DNA of 5,245 nucleotides from Chitinophagaceae bacterium (GTDB lineage: Bacteria > Bacteroidota > Bacteroidia > Chitinophagales > Chitinophagaceae). The stretch spans positions 1 to 5,245 of the forward strand of contig CANLED010000176.1 in the NCBI GenBank assembly GCA_947489175.1. The letters are read 5' to 3'. Position 1 is the stretch's first letter, and every line of letters begins with the position of its first letter. Shown here piece by piece: positions 1 through 5,245 of the stretch. Position numbers and translations under genes: made by a program. The notes under the pieces are model-generated. The model did no database searches. It saw only the letters and a list, made by a program, of their open reading frames with translations, and was not told where the DNA came from.

Positions 1-573
1 AGGTGAATTTCTTACCATCCTGAGGTTATGAATATTGTTGTGCTGAATTGTAGAAAAATCAGATCCTTCGGTTACTGAAATACCAATGCCAACAAGAGAA
101 ATATCACAATTGCGAATGGTACAATATGTTGACTTATCTACATTGATGGCATAGCTTATTTTCGCTGTTATCGAATGATCTGTTTTGCTGATGAGATGAT
201 CAACTATTTTTATGCCATCAATGATTACATGCTGAACATTATATAGGTTGATCACATCAGAAGTATGATTTGAAAATTCAGGCAACGCCCCTACTCCATA
301 GTGCGTATATACAACTGGATGCGCTAGGTTTCCTCCTCGTATTATCATCAAAGTCCCTATAAACGATTCGTTCTTTTTGAAAAATACCGTATCGCCAGGA
401 AGGATATTTTTAGCAGCAATGTTTACATCATTTATGGATGACCAAGGATTTGAAATTGACCCATTTTCTTGGGCTGTAGCGTGTGATGGATCTACGTAAT
501 AATTTTTAGCATGACCCTCTTTTGTGTTCATCAAAAATATAATTACAAACATGCATTTTAGTGTGTATTTCAT
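1..573 (-). CDS. Secreted right-handed parallel beta-helix protein, 3' part missing (runs off left edge)
   Basis: The first 191 residues are present, and the frame is open from the ATG at 573 to the left edge. Residues 1-22 look like a signal peptide: lysines, a hydrophobic stretch FVIIFLM, then a probable cut after GHA. The mature protein opens with YYVDPS, followed by NGS..NPW (37-44), LPGDTVFF (58-65) and PVVYTHYG (86-93). This is the usual N-terminal cap of secreted Bacteroidota beta-helix proteins. Repeating rungs follow, for example YNVQHVIIDGIKI (111-123), STYCTIRNCDISL (148-160) and SDFSTIQHNNIHNL (171-184). Families with this fold include polysaccharide lyases such as PL6 and various glycan-binding or glycoside-cleaving proteins. 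The catalytic part is outside the window, so enzyme class and substrate cannot be stated. The ATG overlaps the upstream stop as ATGA, which implies translational coupling and one mRNA with the DUF2892 gene. The fold call is firm; the function is open. Confidence 0.85.
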   Translation of the reverse strand, partial: MKYTLKCMFVIIFLMNTKEGHAKNYYVDPSHATAQENGSISNPWSSINDVNIAAKNILPGDTVFFKKNESFIGTLMIIRGGNLAHPVVYTHYGVGALPEFSNHTSDVINLYNVQHVIIDGIKIVDHLISKTDHSITAKISYAINVDKSTYCTIRNCDISLVGIGISVTEGSDFSTIQHNNIHNLRMVRNSP

Positions 574-1139
574 TTTATTGAATGTTTTTCTTTCTTATAT
601 GTTCTGAATTCTGCGAAATAATAAAAGGGACAAAATCCATAGATAGCTGTTGGCAAAAGGGTCAAGATTAATAGAAGCGTTGAGATGCCCAACATTTCAT
701 TGTCTATGCCCAATATAAATACATTGATTAAAGCAATTGAAATAAGAAACCTAATGATACGATCTAGCACACCAAGATTTCTTTGAATCTGTGGTTTATT
801 AGATTTCTTTGTCATTTTATCTTTGGGGGCGGTATCGCCTGGCGCATAATTCAATGTGAATTCTTGGGTTTTTTCTCTACCCGGTATTCCATCTTGCAAT
901 GAAAAAAACAACGTGCTGTTATCTACTAAGTACGTGTAATCTAGCAATGCAGCATCTCTATTTAGTGTAAAGAAATTAACATTGTTTTCTTTCATTTTGG
1001 ACTGCTGTCCGAATGCGCTAAAATCTAGCACCAGGAACCCAATTGTTGCAGTCATCTCACCAATAAATCCCATTGCTGTCAATCCTGTGGCTATTAGCAG
1101 CTTCATTGCTCCTTTGAATTGCTTGAAACGCTTTTTCAT
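570..1139 (-). CDS. Small membrane protein: unknown N-terminal half plus C-terminal DUF2892 (YgaP-like) domain
   Basis: The protein has 189 residues from the chosen start. Residues about 117-182 match DUF2892, the two-helix membrane domain of YgaP: N-L-G-x-x-D-R-I-I-R (121-130), two hydrophobic helices (about 128-145 and 149-167), then YGFCPFYY (167-174) with the family's Cys-Pro pair at C170-P171. The N-terminal half has a basic start (KKRFKQFK), a hydrophobic stretch (about 12-42) broken by E28 and D39 that could be a signal anchor, and a soluble segment (about 48-116) that I do not recognise. DUF2892 proteins are often only about 60-80 residues, so this one is long. YgaP itself pairs the domain with a rhodanese, but no rhodanese motif is visible here. 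The frame stays open to an ATG at 1205; the ATG at 1139 was chosen because a TAAATTTG box lies just upstream of it and the extra residues look non-native. A start at MTKKSN (residue 109), giving a DUF2892-only protein, is possible. The last bases overlap the beta-helix gene start. Confidence 0.75.
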   Translation of the reverse strand: MKKRFKQFKGAMKLLIATGLTAMGFIGEMTATIGFLVLDFSAFGQQSKMKENNVNFFTLNRDAALLDYTYLVDNSTLFFSLQDGIPGREKTQEFTLNYAPGDTAPKDKMTKKSNKPQIQRNLGVLDRIIRFLISIALINVFILGIDNEMLGISTLLLILTLLPTAIYGFCPFYYFAEFRTYKKEKHSIK

Positions 1140-1157
1140 GATCTTGAATTTAGAAAG

Positions 1158-1165
1158 CAAATTTA
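1158..1165 (-). promoter_or_regulatory. Putative promoter -7 box (TAAATTTG) for the DUF2892/beta-helix operon
   Basis: On the minus strand this is an exact match to the Bacteroidota -7 element TAnnTTTG. Transcription would begin about 7 bases later, near 1151, leaving a leader of roughly 12 bases before the ATG at 1139. That supports the 1139 start over the one at 1205, which would lie upstream of the transcript. The -33 TTG element is not clear; TGTTTT lies at about the right distance. Confidence 0.4.
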
Positions 1166-1248
1166 AATGCACTAAAAAGAAGAAAACATGACACGAATCA
1201 TTCAAATTACAAGCGACTGTTTTTCAATCAAATAAAATAATCAACCCA

Positions 1249-2442
1249 CTAATTTTTAACAAACCAAATCAACGGATGCCTGATTGGTAAATTTCTAATT
1301 ACTTCTTGTTCCTGTGGATTATGATCAAGTTTTTTCCAAATATCAACATATCGTTTATCATTGTAGGCATTGAATCCGAAAATCATAAAAGGATGGGCAA
1401 CAGGCCATTCATTCCAATACATTACATCCTGTTTAAAAGTCCATTTTTGTTTGTCTACTGCAAATGGATACATAAATTCAAGTCCTTTTCGAATAGTCCT
1501 TCCATCAGCCAATGAAAATTTCCAAAGGTCATTTTTCGGTGTAGAAAGAATATGACAAATAGTGGTCATGGCATCCAAGTTAAAAAGAGAATAACCAAAA
1601 GGTTTGGTGCGAGCCAATTCTTTCGGAAAGCCTCCATCCATCGCCATTTGAATAGGTAACAACGTATTCTTATAACGCTCGGTACAAAAGTTCAGCAATT
1701 TTTCATTGCGCGTAAATTTAGCAAACTCCGCAACTTGCATCACCCAACAAGTACCGTGGTTGTTCAAGGAATTCATTTCATCAATGCCATACTTATGAGT
1801 AGTAAGCCACGTGAGATAATCCTCAAACCAAGCTCTGATGGATTGCATAACCGTTGGATCTGATGACCCGTTTTTTTCAAATATCATCAATGCTTGAACA
1901 ACTTCAAGGAACTGAATCGTATCGATGATGCCAATCCCTCTTCCAGTAAACCGACCTTTGATGGCTTGTGCATACAACAGACTCGGATTCATTCGCGTTT
2001 CAGTATCTACAAACCATGCCTTGGCATGCGCTAATGCAGCTACAACATATTCTGTTTTGTTTTCGAGTAAGTACGCAGATGCCAATGCCCCCATGATTTT
2101 GCTAAACCGGATCATGGCAAGTCGGTGATCAACAAAATTATCAGGATTAGTAACACCGTCTTTTTGAATGTAGGGACTATCTGCACTAGCAGGATTGGGC
2201 CACCAATAATCTCCTTCCGAAAAAAAATCATGAATACCTCCGCTGCTCCTTTTTGAGTACGATGCTGTAACTGTAATAGGCTGTTGCAACAAGGCCCAGC
2301 GCACTTCTTGAAGGATCTGTTGTTTCAATACTTTACTGATTAATGTTGATGTTTTTTCTAAAGAATCAACTCTTGTAGCTGGTGCCACAAAAGAAGTGAA
2401 GATCAACAAAATGAGCAACGAAGAAATTCTTACCATGTGCAT
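1249..2442 (-). CDS. Secreted alginate-lyase-superfamily polysaccharide lyase (PL5/PL38-like fold)
   Basis: The protein has 397 residues. Residues 1 to about 21 form a signal peptide (MVRISSLLILLIFTSFVAPA), so it should reach the periplasm or beyond. The rest matches the alginate_lyase family (PF05426), an alpha/alpha-toroid. Visible motifs are RSSGGIHDFFSEGDYWWPNP (65-84), MNPSLLYAQA and GRFTGRGIGIIDT (151-175), NNHGTCW (227-233), and DGGFPKELARTKPFGYSLF (269-287). Family members cleave uronate-containing polysaccharides by beta-elimination. In the PL5 enzyme A1-III the Asn-His pair, an Arg and a Tyr do this. Here N228-H229, R278 and Y284 are the likely counterparts; the His-to-Tyr spacing of 55 agrees with the 54 I recall for A1-III. 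The length fits a complete enzyme, and no second domain is seen. The substrate (alginate, glucuronan or another polyuronate) cannot be read from the sequence. ATG CAC ATG gives two possible starts, 2442 or 2436, behind an A-rich leader. It is divergent from the CBM9-like/DUF5916 gene. Confidence 0.85.
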   Translation of the reverse strand: MHMVRISSLLILLIFTSFVAPATRVDSLEKTSTLISKVLKQQILQEVRWALLQQPITVTASYSKRSSGGIHDFFSEGDYWWPNPASADSPYIQKDGVTNPDNFVDHRLAMIRFSKIMGALASAYLLENKTEYVVAALAHAKAWFVDTETRMNPSLLYAQAIKGRFTGRGIGIIDTIQFLEVVQALMIFEKNGSSDPTVMQSIRAWFEDYLTWLTTHKYGIDEMNSLNNHGTCWVMQVAEFAKFTRNEKLLNFCTERYKNTLLPIQMAMDGGFPKELARTKPFGYSLFNLDAMTTICHILSTPKNDLWKFSLADGRTIRKGLEFMYPFAVDKQKWTFKQDVMYWNEWPVAHPFMIFGFNAYNDKRYVDIWKKLDHNPQEQEVIRNLPIRHPLIWFVKN

Positions 2443-2475
2443 ATTTTTTTAATGACTATATTCTTTTGTGAATAT

Positions 2476-2483
2476 AAAAGATA
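2476..2483 (-). promoter_or_regulatory. Weak putative -7 box (TATCTTTT) for the lyase gene
   Basis: On the minus strand this matches TAnnTTTG at all fixed positions but the last. It would give a leader of about 25-30 bases, ending in the A-rich stretch just before the ATG at 2442. No good -33 TTG is seen. It lies in the 100-bp region (2443-2542) shared with the divergent gene. I see no other gene or strong inverted repeat there. Confidence 0.25.
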
Positions 2484-2528
2484 TTTCGGATGATGAAAAA
2501 AGAACATATCAGCTTCATAATCTTGCCT

Positions 2529-2536
2529 TAAATTTG
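2529..2536 (+). promoter_or_regulatory. Putative -7 box (TAAATTTG) for the CBM9-like/DUF5916 gene
   Basis: This is an exact match to TAnnTTTG ending only 6 bases before the ATG at 2543. Initiation about 7 bases after the box would fall on or next to the start codon, giving a leaderless or near-leaderless mRNA. No TTG lies at the usual -33 distance. The box may therefore be a chance match in AT-rich DNA or may depend on an activator. Confidence 0.35.
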
Positions 2537-2542
2537 TAACTA

Positions 2543-4768
2543 ATGATGATTAGAAAATTAAAAGTGCTATTAGTTACCATTGTTGTACTAACAAACAATT
2601 TGTTGGCACAATCCTCTTTACAGAGCCTTCAATGTATCATGGATACCGCTTACCGTTCCAAAAAAACAATTGAACCAATGCGTGTTGATGGAGTTTTAGA
2701 TGAAAAAATTTGGCAAACATCACAAATTGCAGGTCATTTTATTCAGAATTTTCCTTCAGATTCAGTGCTTGGCACTGCTAAAACTGAAGTGATGATTTCG
2801 TATGATGATAACTTTTTTTACATCGCAGCTAAAGGATACAATTCAAAAAAAAATCAATCCTACATCATCCCCTCATTAAAAAGAGATTTCAGGGGAGAAG
2901 CCAACGACGCCATCGTAGTTAGCATAGACCCTTTCATGGACAGAACCAATTCTTTCTCTTTTGGGATGAGTCCATTCGGCGTTCAAAGAGAGGGCTTGGT
3001 GGTTAATGGTGGCGCTTCTAGTGAAGACCTTAGTTTGTCGTGGGACAATAAATGGCTAGGCGAATCTAAAATTTATGAAGATTATTGGTGCACCGAAATG
3101 GCCATCCCATTGAATACACTCAGGTTTAAAAATGGGGCTAAACAATGGCTGATAAACATCTATCGAATTGATAGCTACAACGCAGAGAAGTCAACCTGGG
3201 CAAGGGTTCCAGTACAATATAACACCACATCACTCGCTTTTTCAAAACCAGTGATTTTTGAAACACCGATTGAAAAAAAGGGGCCAAACATTTCTTTGAT
3301 TCCTTACACTTCTCCTACCATGGTAAGAAGAGCAGTTAACAACAATGGTGTTAAAGGTTTTAAGACTAAAAACACCATCAACTTTGGCGGTGACACAAAA
3401 ATTGGATTAGGACCATCATTGAATTTAGACCTAACTGTCAATCCAGATTTTTCTCAGGTTGAAGTGGATAATCAAGTTACCAACCTAGATAGGTTTGAGA
3501 TTTTGTTTCCCGAAAAACGCCAGTTTTTCTTAGAGAATGGTGATCTGTTTGCCAACTTTGGGGTTGATGGAATCAGGCCTTTTTTCTCGAGGCGGATTGG
3601 GGTGTTGAGAGACCAAACAACTGGATTGAACGTTCAAAATAAAATTGATGCGGGACTGCGGTTGAGTGGAAAATTGAACAACAACCTGCGGTTGGGACTC
3701 TTGCACATGCGAACAGCAGCGATTGATTCAATCAATGAACCAGCGAATAATTTTTCAGTCCTTACCTTGCAACAAAGGGTATTTGCAAGGTCTAGTATTG
3801 GCATGATTGTAACCAATAAAGATGCAGTTGGGAGCAATCATTTTAACCGCGTAGCGGGTGTTGATTATAATATTGCATCCAAAGACAATGTTTGGAACGG
3901 TAAATTATTTTACATGAAATCTTTTGGGCCCTTGGCTACTAGCAAGACAGGTGCTTGGGGAGCAACAATGATATACAACAAAAGAACATTTGAGTCAAAA
4001 CATAGCTTTTCCGTTGTAGATGATCAATTTAACCCTGAAGTGGGATTCCTACGAAGAACAGGCTACAAAAGGATATCAGGAATTACGTTATGGAAAAAAT
4101 ATCCAAAGAGCACAGTGATCAATAAACATGGCCCTGGGATTGATTATGACTTCACAGTATTTCCACGAAGAGGCTTAACGGATTATGATATAAACCTTGT
4201 TTATGGAATTCAGTTTAAAAAATTTGTAACCCTACAGATGCAGCTGAAAAGAGATTATACAAAGCTGCTTAATGATTTTGATCCAACAAATACCAAGGGT
4301 GAAAAGTTGAAAGCGAATACGAGTTACGCTTACTATTCTTTTAGAGCAGATCTAACCACTGATTTCAGAAAAAAACTTGCTGCAAAATTACAAACAAGAT
4401 CTGGCCAATATTTTAATGGAACAAGGTTGAACTTAGATGGAGAAGTAACATACCGGATTCAGCCATACGGTAGTATTTCTAGTGTTTTTTCCTTCAACAA
4501 ATTAACTTTCCCCAAGCCATATAAAAGCGCCAATTTAATCTTGGTAGGACCAAAGATTGACCTCACTTTTACAAGGTCACTCTTTCTTTCTACACTCATT
4601 CAATATAATAGCCAAATCAACAACGTAAATATGAACATTCGCTTTCAATGGCGATTTGCTCCAGCCTCAGATTTGTTCTTGGTGTATACAGACAACTACT
4701 ATGCGGACACTTATTTATCAAAAGGGAGTGCATTGGTGTTGAAGGCTACTTATTGGTTTAATCTGTAG
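2543..4768 (+). CDS. Secreted CBM9-like / DUF5916 outer-membrane barrel protein
   Basis: The protein has 741 residues, within the usual range for the family, and ends at TAG. A signal peptide covers about residues 1-23 (KLKVLLVTIVVLTNNLLAQ). Residues about 42-240 resemble CBM9 (PF06452): MRVDGVLDEKIWQ (46-58), EVMISYDDNFFYIAAKGY (82-99), DAIVVSIDPFMD (122-133), YWCTEMAIPLNTLRF (181-195) and WLINIYRI (202-209). A DUF5916-type region follows, with the characteristic NPDFSQVEVD (300-309), LFPEKRQFFLENGDLF (321-336) and PFFSRRIG (346-353). The remainder alternates polar and aromatic residues in strands and ends in ATYWFNL, consistent with a beta-barrel closing in the outer membrane (inferred). 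CBM9 modules bind sugar chain ends in xylanases, but the biochemical role of DUF5916 proteins is not established, so no enzyme activity is claimed. The start may be either of two adjacent ATGs (2543 or 2546). The divergent lyase suggests a link to glycan handling. The hairpin array just downstream may end its transcript. Confidence 0.85.
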   Translation: MMIRKLKVLLVTIVVLTNNLLAQSSLQSLQCIMDTAYRSKKTIEPMRVDGVLDEKIWQTSQIAGHFIQNFPSDSVLGTAKTEVMISYDDNFFYIAAKGYNSKKNQSYIIPSLKRDFRGEANDAIVVSIDPFMDRTNSFSFGMSPFGVQREGLVVNGGASSEDLSLSWDNKWLGESKIYEDYWCTEMAIPLNTLRFKNGAKQWLINIYRIDSYNAEKSTWARVPVQYNTTSLAFSKPVIFETPIEKKGPNISLIPYTSPTMVRRAVNNNGVKGFKTKNTINFGGDTKIGLGPSLNLDLTVNPDFSQVEVDNQVTNLDRFEILFPEKRQFFLENGDLFANFGVDGIRPFFSRRIGVLRDQTTGLNVQNKIDAGLRLSGKLNNNLRLGLLHMRTAAIDSINEPANNFSVLTLQQRVFARSSIGMIVTNKDAVGSNHFNRVAGVDYNIASKDNVWNGKLFYMKSFGPLATSKTGAWGATMIYNKRTFESKHSFSVVDDQFNPEVGFLRRTGYKRISGITLWKKYPKSTVINKHGPGIDYDFTVFPRRGLTDYDINLVYGIQFKKFVTLQMQLKRDYTKLLNDFDPTNTKGEKLKANTSYAYYSFRADLTTDFRKKLAAKLQTRSGQYFNGTRLNLDGEVTYRIQPYGSISSVFSFNKLTFPKPYKSANLILVGPKIDLTFTRSLFLSTLIQYNSQINNVNMNIRFQWRFAPASDLFLVYTDNYYADTYLSKGSALVLKATYWFNL

Positions 4769-4775
4769 GGGAATA

Positions 4776-4846
4776 GTTTAAGGTTTTTGGTTTAAAGTTT
4801 AATGAAGCTTTCTCCCAAATTAAACGTTAAACTAACAACTATAAAC
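4776..4846 (+). repeat. Hairpin repeat unit 1
   Basis: The inner arms are 4790-4803 and 4819-4832, with one mismatch: ATTAAACGTTAAAC has G where the other units have T. The right outer arm, 4833-4846, reads TAACAACTATAAAC, another single change from the other units. It begins 7 bases after the stop codon of the CBM9-like/DUF5916 gene and is the most diverged copy in its right arms. Confidence 0.85.
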
Positions 4847-4851
4847 CCTTA

Positions 4852-4922
4852 GTTTAAGGTTTTTGGTTTAAAGTTTAATGAAGCTTTCTCCCAAATTAAA
4901 CTTTAAACTAACAACTTTAAAC
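4852..4922 (+). repeat. Hairpin repeat unit 2 (best-paired copy)
   Basis: The inner arms 4866-4879 and 4895-4908 are perfect 14-base reverse complements around a 15-base loop. The outer arms 4852-4865 and 4909-4922 pair at 11 of 14 positions, plus two G-U pairs if transcribed. This gives the most stable predicted structure of the three. Confidence 0.85.
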
Positions 4923-4928
4923 CCTCTA

Positions 4929-4998
4929 GTTTAAGGTTTTTGGTTTAAAGTTTAAGAAGCTTTCTCCCAAATTAAACTTTAAACTAACAACTTTAAAC
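4929..4998 (+). repeat. Hairpin repeat unit 3 (one-base deletion)
   Basis: It matches unit 2 but lacks one T at the end of the left inner arm, next to the loop, so the inner stem is 13 bp (4943-4955 with 4972-4984). The loop and both right arms are otherwise identical to unit 2. It ends just before the promoter region of the arsR-like gene. Confidence 0.85.
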
Positions 4999-5015
4999 TA
5001 AAATAACCAAGGTCC

Positions 5016-5046
5016 TTGTTTGGTGTTTAAATTAATCGTAATTTTA
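5016..5046 (+). promoter_or_regulatory. Putative promoter of the arsR-like gene
   Basis: A TTG at 5016-5018 is followed, after 20 bases, by TAATTTTA at 5039-5046. The latter matches the Bacteroidota -7 element TAnnTTTG except at the last base. The spacing is typical for -33/-7 pairs in this phylum. Transcription would begin at or within a base or two of the ATG at 5053, giving an almost leaderless mRNA. The -7 box lies inside the inverted repeat, as expected for a promoter blocked by its own repressor. Confidence 0.45.
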
Positions 5047-5054
5047 CGATTAAT
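5031..5054 (+). promoter_or_regulatory. Perfect inverted repeat, likely ArsR-type operator
   Basis: The arms ATTAATCGTA (5031-5040) and TACGATTAAT (5045-5054) are exact reverse complements, separated by ATTT. The right arm includes the first two bases of the ATG at 5053. ArsR/SmtB dimers bind imperfect palindromes of about this size next to their own promoters. A site covering the -7 box and start codon would give simple negative autoregulation. Binding is inferred from position and symmetry. Confidence 0.6.
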
Positions 5055-5245
5055 GAAAGAAGTCACAAGTCCATCTTATACCAACCTCGACGAAAACATT
5101 GCAAAATATGCCAAGGTGCTGGGGCATCCAGCTAGGGTTGCCATTATCAAACTATTGCTAAAAAAAGACCATTGCATTTGTGGTGACATCGTAGATGAGT
5201 TGCCACTATCCCAAAGCACAGTTTCGCAGCACCTGAAAGAATTGA
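5053..5245 (+). CDS. arsR: ArsR/SmtB-family metalloregulatory repressor, N-terminal part (runs off right edge)
   Basis: The first 64 codons are present and in frame to the right edge. KYAKVLGHPARVAIIKLLL (19-37) is the typical first helix pair of ArsR winged-helix proteins. LSQSTVSQHLKEL (52-64) is the DNA-recognition helix. HCICGDIV (40-47) puts a Cys-x-Cys (C41, C43) where E. coli ArsR has ELCVCDL, the arsenite-sensing site, so sensing of As(III) or a similar thiophilic ion is likely. Members of the family repress resistance genes and let go of DNA when the metal binds. The wing and any C-terminal metal ligands lie outside the window, as do any downstream transporter, reductase or methyltransferase genes. 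It could therefore be another ArsR-type sensor. The ATG sits inside a perfect palindrome that is probably its own operator. Confidence 0.85.
   Translation, partial: MKEVTSPSYTNLDENIAKYAKVLGHPARVAIIKLLLKKDHCICGDIVDELPLSQSTVSQHLKEL

Larger units (their letters stand above)
4776..4998 (+). repeat. Three tandem copies of a hairpin-forming 70-71-base repeat
   Basis: Three nearly identical units lie head to tail, separated by short C/T-rich joints (cctta, cctcta), and fill most of the gap between the stop at 4768 and the arsR-like start at 5053. Each unit has two 14-base left arms (GTTTAAGGTTTTTG, GTTTAAAGTTTAAT), a 15-base centre GAAGCTTTCTCCCAA, and two right arms (ATTAAACTTTAAAC, TAACAACTTTAAAC) that pair back to the left arms. 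The predicted stem is about 28 bp. No open frame of note crosses the array. It could end transcription from either side, act as a nucleoid or protein binding site, or be a dispersed palindromic repeat that multiplied here. The sequence alone cannot decide. Confidence 0.9.
4776..4998 (+). terminator. Possible transcription end region for the CBM9-like/DUF5916 gene
   Basis: The array supplies the only strong stem-loops after the stop at 4768, and the next gene has its own promoter-like region. The stems are AT-rich and lack a classic GC stem with a U tract, so this is not a standard intrinsic terminator. The call rests on position and structure only. Confidence 0.3.

Noticed and set aside
1140..1205. 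N-terminal extension of the DUF2892 protein starting at the ATG at 1205
   Set aside because: The extra 22 residues lie upstream of a good promoter box at 1158-1165, and MKKRF at 1139 makes a more natural basic start before the hydrophobic stretch.
1140..1248. Intrinsic terminator after the lyase gene
   Set aside because: No GC-rich stem with a following T run is present on the minus strand in this gap, only short direct repeats (TTGATTATTTTATTTGATTG).
982..1555. Plus-strand open frames opposite the DUF2892 and lyase genes (982-1191, 1306-1515, 1370-1555)
   Set aside because: Their translations show no recognisable domain and lie antisense to well-supported genes. They are by-products of the opposite frames.
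1925..2128. Plus-strand open frame opposite the lyase gene
   Set aside because: It is fully antisense to conserved lyase motifs, has no family resemblance, and has no promoter-like box.
3634..3837. Minus-strand open frame inside the CBM9-like/DUF5916 gene
   Set aside because: It is antisense to a continuous 741-residue coding frame and shows no domain or start context.
2543..4768. TonB-dependent receptor (SusC-like) identity for the large plus-strand gene
   Set aside because: There is no plug domain or TonB box. The N-terminal half matches the CBM9-like/DUF5916 layout, and the length is shorter than SusC proteins.
4776..4998. A CRISPR-like array (three regular repeats)
   Set aside because: The repeats abut with joints of only 5-6 bases, there are no unique spacers of normal length, and the units are long internal hairpins rather than short repeats.

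Overview
The window is AT-rich DNA that looks like a member of the Bacteroidota (possibly Cytophagia). The grounds are promoter boxes of the TAnnTTTG type, A-rich leaders instead of Shine-Dalgarno sites, and a large secreted CBM9-like/DUF5916 barrel protein, a family typical of that phylum. The phylum call is fairly confident. The lower rank is a guess.

Layout. On the minus strand, reading right to left from 2442: a secreted alginate-lyase-superfamily protein (1249-2442); a 109-bp gap with a promoter-like box; a small membrane protein with a C-terminal DUF2892 (YgaP-type) domain (570-1139); and, overlapping its stop by 4 bases, a secreted right-handed beta-helix protein cut off by the left edge (1-573). 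On the plus strand, divergent from the lyase across a 100-bp shared control region, is the 741-residue CBM9-like/DUF5916 protein (2543-4768). It is followed by three tandem, nearly identical hairpin-forming repeat units (4776-4998). Last comes the start of an ArsR/SmtB-type repressor with a CxC metal-site motif (5053 to the right edge), whose start codon lies inside a perfect 10+10 inverted repeat.

How it fits together. Three of the five genes encode exported proteins of families linked to polysaccharide recognition or cleavage: lyase, beta-helix and CBM9-like barrel. The left and middle parts may therefore be a small glycan-handling locus, without visible SusC/SusD genes. The arsR-like gene at the right probably begins a separate, self-regulated metal or metalloid resistance unit, set off from its neighbour by the hairpin array. 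The least explained elements are the hairpin array, the unknown N-terminal half of the DUF2892 protein, and the very short or absent leaders predicted for the two plus-strand genes.
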